From NCBI GenBank assembly GCA_019428955.1, contig JAHYJF010000086.1:1-12219 (forward strand): a stretch of DNA of 12,219 nucleotides, given 5' to 3'. A program made the translations under genes and the position numbers. Position 1 is the first letter of the stretch, and every line of letters starts with the position of its first letter. Below are positions 6,618 through 12,219 of the stretch, one piece after another. The notes under the pieces were generated by a model. The model made no database searches, was not told the DNA's origin, and saw only the letters and a list, made by a program, of their open reading frames with translations. The stretch is from Burkholderiaceae bacterium. Its GTDB lineage: Bacteria > Pseudomonadota > Gammaproteobacteria > Burkholderiales > Burkholderiaceae_E.

Positions 6618-6646
6618 AAAAAAAGGCGCGCCCCGCAGGGCGCGCC
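6618..6646 (-). terminator. Rho-independent terminator of the response-regulator operon
   Basis: A perfect 9-bp stem (GGCGCGCCC 6625-6633 with GGGCGCGCC 6638-6646, loop CGCA on plus) is followed on the minus strand by seven T (A-run at 6618-6624 on plus). It lies 53 nt past the stop of the minus-strand response regulator ending at 6700, so it ends that operon and insulates the small gene at 6188-6508. Confidence 0.9.
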
Positions 6647-6699
6647 GTGGTGATGTGCCGAGCGGCGCCGGGCGTTCCCGCCCGATGCCGCTGATCAGC

Positions 6700-7578
6700 T
6701 CAGGCCGCGGCGGGCTTCTTGAAGCTTGCCCTGACGGCCATTCTGGCGATCGCCACCAGCCCCACGAAGGGCAGGAGGACGATGAAGGCCAGTCCGATGA
6801 AGGGGGCCGCCACCAACTTCGCCGCACCGGCGACTTTGGGGTGCCTGGCACCGATCGCCGTGCCGGCGATCTTGGCGATCATCGCCATGCCGACGAAGGG
6901 CAGCGCGAGGATGTAGGCGAGTCCGATGAAGGGTGAGGCCAGGAACAGCGCGGAGTTCTTGACGAGCCTTCCGACCCTTTGCGCCTTCGGGTTGGCCGCC
7001 AGCGCCTTGCCCACCAGCATCGCGATCATGCCGAACCCGACGAAGGGCAGTGCCAGCAGGTAGCCCAGCCCGATGAAGGGCGAGGCCAGGAAGAGCACGA
7101 CGTTGGCCAGGAATCCGCGTGACTTGCGTTCCTCGCGCTCCGGCGCCGGCTCGGTTACCGGTGCGATCGGGGTCACCACCGGCGCCACTGCCGGTGCCGT
7201 CTTAACCTCGGTAACACGCAGCGCCTCCTCGGCTGAGTCTTCGATCATCTCAGGTGAAAGCGGCTTGTGGAGGAAGGCTGAGACGCCGGCCGCGCTGGCC
7301 CGGGCCTCGTTTTCCTCGGAACCGAAGCCGGTCACGATCACCACCGGCAGCCACGGTTGGCTCGCCTTGACGCGCTCGGCCACTTCAATTCCGCTCATGC
7401 CTGGCATGCGGATGTCGGTGAAGACCAGGTCGTAGTGTTCGGCATTCAGTTTCCTGAGGGCCTCGGCGCCGCTCGCGGCCTTGATCACCGCGTAGCCCTT
7501 GCCGGAGAGAACCCGGTCAAAACTGCTGGCCACCACTGGATCGTCGTCAACGACCAGAACTTTTTTAAGGGCTTCCAT
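6700..7578 (-). CDS. Response regulator: receiver domain fused to three hydrophobic tandem repeats
   Basis: 292 aa. Residues 5-122 are a CheY-like receiver: acidic pocket D11/D12, phospho-acceptor D55 in VFTDIRMPGMSG, switch T83 in IVTGFG, and K105 in FLHKPLS. A Pro/Val/Glu linker (123-150) follows. Then three copies of a module A-[SA]-PFIGL-x(5)-LPFVG-x(3)-IA occur, with the first Pro at 167, 216 and 259, spaced 49 and 43 residues and separated by basic stretches (ANPKAQRVGRLVKN, GARHPKVAGAAK). No DNA-binding, enzymatic or ATPase output domain is present, so the likely output is at the membrane: the repeats look like re-entrant or hairpin membrane segments. GAGGAG with a 6-nt spacer sets the start. 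It is second in an operon behind a receiver-only protein (51-nt gap) with a sigma-54 promoter and a clear terminator. The receiver is certain; the membrane role is inferred. Confidence 0.88.
   Translation of the reverse strand: MEALKKVLVVDDDPVVASSFDRVLSGKGYAVIKAASGAEALRKLNAEHYDLVFTDIRMPGMSGIEVAERVKASQPWLPVVIVTGFGSEENEARASAAGVSAFLHKPLSPEMIEDSAEEALRVTEVKTAPAVAPVVTPIAPVTEPAPEREERKSRGFLANVVLFLASPFIGLGYLLALPFVGFGMIAMLVGKALAANPKAQRVGRLVKNSALFLASPFIGLAYILALPFVGMAMIAKIAGTAIGARHPKVAGAAKLVAAPFIGLAFIVLLPFVGLVAIARMAVRASFKKPAAA
6759..7089 (-). repeat. Three diverged ~51-bp direct repeats encoding the PFIGL...LPFVG module
   Basis: Within the receiver-fusion gene, copies lie at about 6762-6812, 6890-6940 and 7037-7087 (plus coordinates). 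They share ACGAAGGGC and AGYCCGATGAAGGG blocks spaced 129 and 147 bp apart, both multiples of three. They arise from internal duplication of a coding module and are not a mobile repeat. The copies nearest the middle of the gene (6890 and 7037) are most alike; the C-terminal copy has diverged most. Confidence 0.8.
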
Positions 7579-7629
7579 GATTTACTCCTCTTAGAGATTG
7601 GTCTGAATTTCGGAATGCAATTTCGTTGG

Positions 7630-8094
7630 TCAGTTGGACAGCAGGCGCGCTTCAGGGCGTGAAGTGCCGGGACGCGCCACCGTATCGGGTGGTTCAAGGT
7701 GCATGGTCCAGCGCTTCTGGCGGACCGCGCAGTGGGTTGCCGTGATCACCTGGTCGGGATCGAGCGGCTTGGCGAGGTAGTCGTAGGCGCCGAGCCGAAC
7801 CGCTTCCTTGGCGGTATCGATCGAGGCGTAGCCGGTAATGATCACGACCTCACTCTCGGGCCAGCGCTCCTTGATCAGCCGCAACACCTCGAGACCACCC
7901 ATTTCCGGCATGCGCAGATCGAGGAGCACGACGTCAAAACTCTCCCGTTCCAGCGCCCGCAGCGCCTCCGCGCCATTCCCGGCGGTCTCGACCCGGCACC
8001 AAGGGTTGGACAGAACCCGCGCGTGGCTCAAGCGCACAACTTCTTCGTCATCGACGATCAGGACGCTGGTCTGCTGGCTGTTATCGCGTTTCAT
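7630..8094 (-). CDS. Single-domain response regulator (receiver only)
   Basis: 154 aa. Residues 9-128 form a complete receiver: D15/D16, phospho-acceptor D59 in VVLLDLRMPEMGG, T87 in IITGYAS, and K109 in YLAKPLD, closest in feel to NtrC/FixJ-type receivers. The ~25-residue tail (MHLEPPDTVARPGTSRPEARLLSN) has no recognisable domain, so output must go through a partner. ATG 8094 is preceded by GGGGAAAG. It is the first gene of the operon below a sigma-54 promoter and is followed 51 nt later by the membrane-repeat receiver. No histidine kinase is in the window. It could act as a phosphate sink or relay for its neighbour. Confidence 0.9.
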   Translation of the reverse strand: MKRDNSQQTSVLIVDDEEVVRLSHARVLSNPWCRVETAGNGAEALRALERESFDVVLLDLRMPEMGGLEVLRLIKERWPESEVVIITGYASIDTAKEAVRLGAYDYLAKPLDPDQVITATHCAVRQKRWTMHLEPPDTVARPGTSRPEARLLSN

Positions 8095-8135
8095 TTTCTT
8101 TCCCCAGTAACGTTTACTGCCTTCACCCTATGACA

Positions 8136-8151
8136 AGCAATTGCCGTGCCA
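8136..8151 (-). promoter_or_regulatory. Sigma-54 (RpoN) promoter of the response-regulator operon
   Basis: Read on the minus strand, TGGCACG (8151-8145), four bases, then TTGCT (8140-8136) is an exact match to the -24/-12 consensus TGGCACG-N4-TTGCW, with GG and GC at the required spacing. Transcription should start near 8126, leaving a leader of about 30 nt before ATG 8094. Sigma-54 promoters need an AAA+ enhancer-binding protein; its site would be expected in 8160-8480, but none was recognised. Confidence 0.88.
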
Positions 8152-8483
8152 GCCCAGCAATAAACTTGCCCCAACGCGGATTTGTACCGGATAATCAACA
8201 CCTTAGCGACACTTGACGGCTGCCGGCGAAAGGTGGTGGCGGGCTGGAAAGGAGGGTGGAAGTACATCTTTTTGGAGCGCCCCGGCTGGACGTTCGGAGA
8301 GAACTGCTTATTAATCAGGCGCTTGTGGGTTTGGGTGGTGAATAGTTTTGGTATACACCGCGCTGCGCGGTCCTGGCTCGCGGGGCAGGATCACTCCGAG
8401 ATCTGCCGAAATGCCGTCGGTCGGGCTTGACCAGCCGCTCGTCGACTCGTCGCTTGGCCGGTACGCGGCACTGCCAGGGTTTT
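8152..8483. other. Intergenic region without a convincing gene
   Basis: About 330 nt between the sigma-54 promoter and the first recognisable piece of the DUF5666-like pseudogene. It should hold upstream activator sites for the sigma-54 promoter, but no clear dyad of the NtrC type was found. A perfect small dyad ACCGCGC-T-GCGCGGT lies at 8358-8372, just after GGTATAC (8351-8357). The open frames here lack ribosome sites and recognisable motifs. The missing N-terminus of the downstream pseudogene may once have extended into this stretch. Confidence 0.5.
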
Positions 8484-9117
8484 CATGTATTCTCTGGCCG
8501 TTGGTTCAATTTGGGCACCGACGGCAACGGCACCGTCCTGGTTGCGACCAGGGTCGAGTTCAAGCCACTGCCTGGCACACCCAGTACCACGATGATGATC
8601 AAGCTGATGGCAGCCGCGAGTTCTACGGCGTGATCCGGAATTTCGTCAGCCTCGCCAGCTTCACGCTCAACGGCCATCCGGTCGACGCCTCGGGAGCGCG
8701 CATTGAGAACGGCAGCGCCAGCGACTTGCACGACGGCGTCTATGCCGAGATCGAGGGGCACGATGCAGGGCGAGACGCTGATTGCCAGCGAGATCGAGAT
8801 CAGGGGCGCGCGCGGCAGCCTTAGTCCCGCGCCGGTACCGGCCCCGATCGGTGACGCCGCCCCCGCCGCCGTCGACTCCGACGCCGGACCCGGTCCATGG
8901 CAAGGCGCTCTACAGCACCGCCCCGGCGGGAGTCTCCTTGGCGTGCTCGGCATGTCACGGTAATCCACCCGACGCGCCCGCCAGGCGTGCCGCCAATGAT
9001 CCGGGCCTGCTTACCAGCGCGTTCACCAGCGCGGGCGGGATGAATACCTACCTCGGCAAGTACTCCGCTCAGGACTTGATCGACCTGGCAGCCTATCTGG
9101 CCGGGCCGACCTACTAG
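8484..9117 (+). pseudogene. Frameshifted DUF5666-like / cytochrome c gene remnant
   Basis: Four coherent protein pieces follow one another in changing frames. Piece 1, to ~8590: NLGTDGNGTVLVATRVEFKPLPGTPSTT. Piece 2, 8591-8755: DDDQADGSREFYGVIRNFVSLASFTLNGHPVDASGARIENGSASDLHDGVYAEIEG. Piece 3, 8760-~8846: TMQGETLIASEIEIRGARGS. Piece 4, 8851-9117: a Pro-rich linker TPPPPPSTPTPDPV, then a small cytochrome c with heme motif CSACH (8944-8958), a possible Met ligand in GGMNTYL, and QDLIDLAAYLAGP. Pieces 1-3 read as beta-rich DUF5666-type sequence. The joins look like one lost base at ~8590, one extra G in GGGG at 8755-8758, and one extra base at ~8844-8851. No start codon, ribosome site or lipoprotein signal is found upstream. 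Decay is likelier than read error because flanking genes are clean. Confidence 0.75.
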
Positions 9118-9121
9118 GTCC

Positions 9122-9167
9122 AAGTGGTGCGGGTGATGTCGCTCCGGGACACTCGCACCCACCACTT
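9122..9167 (+). terminator. Nested hairpin after the cytochrome c remnant
   Basis: AAGTGGT (9122-9128) pairs with ACCACTT (9161-9167), GGGTG (9131-9135) with CACCC (9156-9160), and TGTC (9137-9140) with GACA (9148-9151). The structure begins 5 nt after the TAG at 9115-9117. No T-run follows, so Rho-independent ending is doubtful, but position and stem length suggest a transcript-end structure. Confidence 0.4.
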
Positions 9168-9188
9168 CGCGCTCGGGGCTCGTCGCGC

Positions 9189-9218
9189 GCCGTCGCCATC
9201 CACTGGGTGGCGCGCGGC
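9189..9218. other. Second GC-rich hairpin upstream of the DUF6502 gene
   Basis: CGCCATCC (9194-9201) pairs with GGGTGGCG (9205-9212) around a 3-base loop, with an outer GCCG (9189-9192)/CGGC (9215-9218) stem beyond a small internal loop. There is no T-run. It lies in the 231-nt gap 9118-9348, which otherwise holds the hairpin at 9122 and the dyad at 9329. Confidence 0.3.
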
Positions 9219-9328
9219 GTTCGGCGTAGTGCCTGACCCGCGTGACCTGGGTGAGGCGGGCCGCCATCTCGCGGCTCTTGTGACCAACTCCACCACGCCA
9301 CGACTACGATGTTATGCAAGCAGCGCAG

Positions 9329-9346
9329 TTGGGATTAATATCCCAA
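9329..9346. promoter_or_regulatory. Perfect dyad TTGGGAT-TAAT-ATCCCAA at the DUF6502 start
   Basis: Seven-base arms separated by four bases end 2 nt before the ATG at 9349, exactly where the Shine-Dalgarno should be; the left arm supplies the only purine-rich stretch (GGGAT). As DNA it looks like an operator. As RNA it would be a hairpin closing the ribosome site. Either reading suggests tight control of the downstream gene, perhaps by its own product. Confidence 0.55.
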
Positions 9347-9348
9347 TC

Positions 9349-10194
9349 ATGGAATCATCATCTCCCAGGTCGCGGCTCAACGAGGCTGTCCACAGTGCCA
9401 CGCTGCGGATTCTGAACGCGCTGGTGAAGGTGCTGTTGCGCCATGGAGTGTCGTTTCACACCTTCAGCGACCTGGCCAAGCAGGCCTACGTCGAGGTCGC
9501 CCGCGAGGACTTCGCGCTGCCCGGACGCAAGCCGTCGATCTCACGAGTCTCGGTCCTGACCGGTCTCACGCGCAAGGATGTCCAGCGCTTGTTGAGTGCC
9601 ACGACCTCGACCGATGTTGGCGCCAGCGAAAATCACAATCGGGCGGCGCGCGTGGTCGCAGGATGGGTGCGGGACAAGGAATTGAGCGGTGCGGACGGGA
9701 CTCTGCCGGCGTTGCCTTTCGAGGGCAAGGTGAGCTTCAGCGAGGTGGTGCGCCGCTACAGCGGCGATGTCCCGCCGCGCGCCGTGCTCGATGAACTCAA
9801 GCGGGTAGGAACCGTTGAGCAGGACGAAGAAGGAAACATCCACCTGCTCGCCCGGGTCTACATGCCGCGCCACAGCGACCTCGGCAAGCTGGCAATCATG
9901 GGGTCGGACGTCTCGTTCCTGATCGACACCATCGACCACAACATCGAGGAACCGAACACGCCGCGTTTCCAGCGCAAGGTGATGTACGACAACCTCCCCG
10001 TCGCCGCAGTGGCCGAATTGCGGCCCTTGGCGGCGCGTCACGCGCAGGAAGTGATCGAGGCGCTCGACGCCTGGATGGCGCAACACAACCGCGACGCCAA
10101 TCCCCAGGCAGACGGGGAAGGACGGATTCGAGCCGGCCTGGGAATCTTCTACTTTGAGCACGACCTCGATGCTGATGCAGGAGCCAGGAAATGA
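9349..10194 (+). CDS. DUF6502 family protein
   Basis: 281 aa, no signal peptide, cytoplasmic. Visible segments: a helical N-terminus LNEAVHSATLRILNALVKVLLRHGVSFHTFSDLAKQAYVEVA, then PSISRVSVLTGLTRKDVQRLL, which looks like a helix-turn-helix (about 62-82), then AARVVAGWVRDKEL, PLPF-type turn LPALPFEGKVSFSEVVRRYSGDVPPRAVLDELKRVGTVE (second winged-helix-like unit), MPRHSDLGKLAIMG, and a C-terminal FYFEHD. The ATG at 9349 is chosen because the reading back to 9124 has no motif content and family members are near this length. The stop overlaps the start of the DUF5666 lipoprotein gene (ATGA), implying coupling; this gene pair recurs in betaproteobacteria as far as I recall. A transcriptional regulator is plausible but not established. 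Confidence 0.85.
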   Translation: MESSSPRSRLNEAVHSATLRILNALVKVLLRHGVSFHTFSDLAKQAYVEVAREDFALPGRKPSISRVSVLTGLTRKDVQRLLSATTSTDVGASENHNRAARVVAGWVRDKELSGADGTLPALPFEGKVSFSEVVRRYSGDVPPRAVLDELKRVGTVEQDEEGNIHLLARVYMPRHSDLGKLAIMGSDVSFLIDTIDHNIEEPNTPRFQRKVMYDNLPVAAVAELRPLAARHAQEVIEALDAWMAQHNRDANPQADGEGRIRAGLGIFYFEHDLDADAGARK

Positions 10195-10588
10195 GTTGGA
10201 GTAAGCGTCGAGCGTCACTGTCTGCGGTAATGCTGGCGATCGTCGCCACCATTACCAGTTGCGGTGGCGGAACTGACGGTACCGGCATCCAGGTAGCCTA
10301 CGTTGAGGGCGTGATGACCAAGGGCAGCGTCATCGTCAACGGGATTCACTTCGACGACAGCGCCGCACGGGCGATAATCTCGAACTGGAAGGCTACGTCG
10401 CCAACCTCGATAAGGCGCTTGGCACCTTCATCCTGAACGGCCGCCCGATCCGTTACTCGGCATCGACCAGCTTCGAGGGCGGGTCGGTTGCCAACCTCGC
10501 CAACAACCTCGAAGTCAAAGCCAGTGGCGTGGTGGACCCCGAAGGGGTGCTGAGGGCCTCCAGGATCGAGATCAAGCAGGGCGACTGA
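10191..10588 (+). pseudogene. DUF5666 lipoprotein gene, internally deleted and frameshifted
   Basis: The first frame gives a clear lipoprotein start: MSWSKRRASLSAVMLAIVATITSC with lipobox ITSC (C24), then GGGTDGTGIQVAYVEGVMTKGSVIVNGIHFDDSAA, the usual opening of DUF5666 proteins. Near 10370 the frame fails and would end at 10436. A different frame carries NLELEGYVANLDKALGTFILNGRPIRYSASTSFEGGSVANLANNLEVKASGVVDPEGVLRASRIEIKQGD and stops at 10588, which is the end of another DUF5666 unit. The join FDDSAA/NLELEG skips tens of residues that normally complete the first unit, so the lesion looks like a deletion of 3n+1 bases and not a single slip. AGGAG precedes the ATG by about 7 nt, and the ATG overlaps the DUF6502 stop. 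A truncated 81-aa lipoprotein might still be made. Confidence 0.72.
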
Positions 10589-10615
10589 CCGCCCCGCGCT
10601 CAGTTCGCCCCGAGG

Positions 10616-11179
10616 TCAGGCCGGCTTGGCCAGCGTCGCGACGATCTCGGCGCTGGTGCGCGCGTCGCAGAACAGGCCGTGGAGCGCCGCGATGAAGGCG
10701 TCGTGGACGGTGCCCGCCGGCACGCTCGTAGTGCCGCGCGCCAGGTCCTTGGTGGCGCAGGCATCGTGCGCCAGGGTCACCTTGAACCCGTGGTCGAAGG
10801 CGGCGCGCACCGATGAATCAACGCACATGTGGGTCATCATGCCGGCGACGATCAGGTGCTTGATGCCCTTGGCCTGCAGGCTTTCGAGCAGGGTCGTGGC
10901 GCGAAACGAGTTGGGGAAATTCTTCTCGACCAGCGCTTCGCCCGCGCGCGGCGCGACGGCCGCGTGAATCTCGACTCCCGCCGTACCAGGCACGAAGAAG
11001 GTCGCCCCCGGACGCACCGACAAGTGCTGGACGTGGAATATGGGCAACCCGGCAGTACGCGCGGCGCCGAGCAACGCGGCGGCCTGCGCCACGGCTTCGG
11101 CGCTGCCCACCAGCGGCGCGCTGCCGCCCTTGCAATAGTCGTTCTGGAGGTCGATCAGCAGCAGGGCGGTGTCGGTCAT
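10616..11179 (-). CDS. Isochorismatase-family cysteine hydrolase
   Basis: 187 aa, typical length, cytoplasmic. The catalytic triad is visible: D10 in ALLLIDLQNDY, K86 in LVEKNFPNSF, and C119 in VAGMMTHMCVDSSVRAAFDHGF, where the preceding residues form the cis-peptide region. Enzymes of this fold split amides, imides or vinyl ethers (nicotinamide, carbamoylsarcosine, ureidoacrylate, isochorismate, streptothricin). The substrate cannot be assigned; the MMTHMCVDSSVRAAFD type is common in general cysteine hydrolases. The start at 11179 fits the conserved N-terminus, although the Shine-Dalgarno is weak. It lies 32 nt behind the FAD oxidoreductase gene on the same strand, so the two are probably one operon acting on an amino-acid or opine-like compound. 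It converges on the broken DUF5666 gene with a 27-nt gap. Confidence 0.9.
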   Translation of the reverse strand: MTDTALLLIDLQNDYCKGGSAPLVGSAEAVAQAAALLGAARTAGLPIFHVQHLSVRPGATFFVPGTAGVEIHAAVAPRAGEALVEKNFPNSFRATTLLESLQAKGIKHLIVAGMMTHMCVDSSVRAAFDHGFKVTLAHDACATKDLARGTTSVPAGTVHDAFIAALHGLFCDARTSAEIVATLAKPA

Positions 11180-11211
11180 CGTTGGATCTTCGGTGGTGGC
11201 GGTAGGCACCC

Positions 11212-12219
11212 CTAGTGTAGCTTGGCCCGGTCGGCGGCGGTCGGCTCGACACAGGGAGCGTGGAGCAGGGTTTCGTTGGCCGAGCGCCCGGTCCAGCCGT
11301 CGGCGCCGAGGTCCATCGCCGCCAGGTCGCCGAGGTGCACCGGCTTGAGTGGTGGCCGCACCCGCTGGGTTGGCACTTGCTCGGCGGGAATGCCCAATTC
11401 GTCGGCGATGACTGCGGCGACCGTATGGGCGCACATCCTTCCCTGGCAGGCGCCCATGCCGGCACGGACGTAGGCCTTGACCTGGTTCGGCCCGTGCGCA
11501 CCCAGTCGCGCCGCGGCGCGAACCTCGTCGGCAGTGACAACCTCGCAACGGCACACCACGGTGGCGTCGTCCGCCGGGACCATGACCCACGGCGGCGGCG
11601 CGAAGAGCCGGTCGAAGTAGGCCCGCAACTTGCGCTCGTGGGCGCGCTGCGCCAGCAGCGGCGCCGCCCGGGCATCACGCTGGTCAAGGCTGATCCGACC
11701 CAGCCGCGCTGCCAACCCCAGCGCCACCAGGGTCCCGCCGCGCGCTGCGTCCCTGGCGCCGGCGATGCCGGCGCCGTCGCCGGCGACCAGGATCGCCGGG
11801 CAACTGCTTACTCCCCAGGCGTCGATTTGCGGCTGCCAGCAGTGCCGGAGCGGATCCCAGATGTGCCCGAGGGCCAGCGACTTGCTCGCCTGGGTGTTGG
11901 GAATCACGTCGGCGTGCAGCAGCACCGTCGCCGCCTGAGCGACGTGACTCGTGCCGCCGGCCTCATAGTGCAACTGGAGTTGCGGGGCGCTGCCGGTTAT
12001 GCCTGTGAGGCGCACGCCGTGGCGCACCCGGCACTCGCCCAGATGCATGCCCGCCATCCAGCGGGCGCCCTTGGTGAGGTCGGCCGCGTTGCGCCAGGCG
12101 CGGAGCGCCGCCCCGGCGTGGCGCAGGTACGATGCCAAGGGGGTGAAGCTGAGCACTGCCGCGACCTCGGCCCCGGCGCCGCGCAACTGCTCCGCGACGT
12201 ACCACAGCAGCGGACCGCC
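11212..12219 (-). CDS. FAD-dependent oxidoreductase with BFD-like [2Fe-2S] domain (opine/hydroxyproline dehydrogenase alpha-subunit type), 5'-truncated by window edge
   Basis: 335 residues are visible and the frame stays open to the window end, so the N-terminal FAD Rossmann motif lies outside. Numbering from 12186: a second nucleotide-binding region around GPLLWYVAEQLRGAGAEVAAV (just upstream of residue 1), the FAD-closing motif AILVAGDGAGIAGARDAARGG (about 131-151), and a BFD-like [2Fe-2S] domain with C212-x-C214 (VCRCEVVTADEVRAA) and C247-x4-C252 (GMGACQGRMC). The C-terminal extension contains RPPLKPVHLGDLA. This layout matches the alpha subunit of octopine/nopaline oxidases, D-hydroxyproline dehydrogenase and HcnB-like proteins, which pair with a DadA-type beta subunit. 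No beta subunit is in the window; it may lie beyond the edge. The substrate is an amine or imino acid by family inference. Confidence 0.88.
   Translation of the reverse strand, partial: GGPLLWYVAEQLRGAGAEVAAVLSFTPLASYLRHAGAALRAWRNAADLTKGARWMAGMHLGECRVRHGVRLTGITGSAPQLQLHYEAGGTSHVAQAATVLLHADVIPNTQASKSLALGHIWDPLRHCWQPQIDAWGVSSCPAILVAGDGAGIAGARDAARGGTLVALGLAARLGRISLDQRDARAAPLLAQRAHERKLRAYFDRLFAPPPWVMVPADDATVVCRCEVVTADEVRAAARLGAHGPNQVKAYVRAGMGACQGRMCAHTVAAVIADELGIPAEQVPTQRVRPPLKPVHLGDLAAMDLGADGWTGRSANETLLHAPCVEPTAADRAKLH

Noticed and set aside
8351..8357. Second GGTATAC resembling the 5251 operator candidate
   Set aside because: The match outside the GTATAC core is poor and no target gene is intact there, so chance is likely.
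8182..8430. 82-aa plus-strand open frame with several Trp
   Set aside because: No ribosome site, no recognisable motif, and it lies in what should be sigma-54 upstream control DNA.
9124..9348. 75-residue N-terminal extension of DUF6502 from a GTG
   Set aside because: It translates two hairpins and a dyad, has no family motif, and the ATG at 9349 fits family length.
10360..10380. Programmed frameshift in the DUF5666 gene
   Set aside because: No slippery heptamer is present, and the join skips part of a domain, which fits deletion and not recoding.
11180..11590. Minus-strand N-terminal extension of the hydrolase frame
   Set aside because: It is a shadow of the FAD oxidoreductase gene; conserved hydrolase sequence begins at 11179.
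1..12219. Defence system, CRISPR array, prophage or insertion sequence
   Set aside because: No regularly spaced repeats, transposase, integrase, nuclease or phage structural motif was seen in any frame.

Overview
The window is GC-rich (well above 60% by eye), densely coded bacterial DNA. Its gene content points to a betaproteobacterium (Rhodocyclales or Burkholderiales-like): a 3-oxoadipyl-CoA thiolase, DUF3300, a YgbA-type protein, and a DUF6502/DUF5666 pair. Textbook sigma-32 and sigma-54 promoter sequences are also visible. The taxonomic call is inference from family content, not from a marker gene. No tRNA, rRNA, CRISPR array, transposase or integrase was seen.

Layout, left to right. (1) 1-1778, plus strand: the 3' end of a PcaF-type thiolase, a strong 10-bp hairpin, an NTF2-like/DUF4440 protein, and an Hsp20 gene. 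The Hsp20 gene has a near-perfect sigma-32 promoter and a leader that can pair with its Shine-Dalgarno. (2) 1779-3573, plus: a 268-bp gap with an inverted repeat, a secreted or envelope DUF3300 protein, and a cysteine-rich YgbA-family protein 18 nt behind it. (3) 3610-6164: a divergent pair. On minus, a class V PLP aminotransferase is coupled by an ATGA overlap to a small polytopic membrane protein. On plus is a BKACE (beta-keto acid cleavage enzyme, DUF849). They share a 210-bp control region with a GntR-like operator candidate. (4) 6188-8151, minus: a small membrane-anchored protein, then a two-gene response-regulator operon with a sigma-54 promoter at one end and an intrinsic terminator at the other. 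The second regulator is a receiver domain joined to three copies of a hydrophobic PFIGL...LPFVG module, so it looks like a membrane-associated response regulator. (5) 8152-10588, plus: an intergenic stretch, a frameshifted DUF5666-like/cytochrome c pseudogene, an intact DUF6502 gene with an inverted repeat against its start codon, and a translationally coupled DUF5666 lipoprotein gene that is itself broken. (6) 10616-12219, minus: an isochorismatase-family hydrolase and, upstream of it and running off the window, the FAD/[2Fe-2S] alpha subunit of an opine/hydroxyproline-type amine dehydrogenase.

The part most deserving of follow-up is the sigma-54-driven pair of receiver-domain proteins. Neither has a DNA-binding or enzymatic output domain, and one carries a tandem membrane module. 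The metabolic genes (thiolase, BKACE with aminotransferase, opine-type oxidoreductase with hydrolase) suit a catabolic generalist using aromatic and amino or keto acids. The DUF5666 locus appears to be decaying: indels cluster there, while neighbouring genes are clean.
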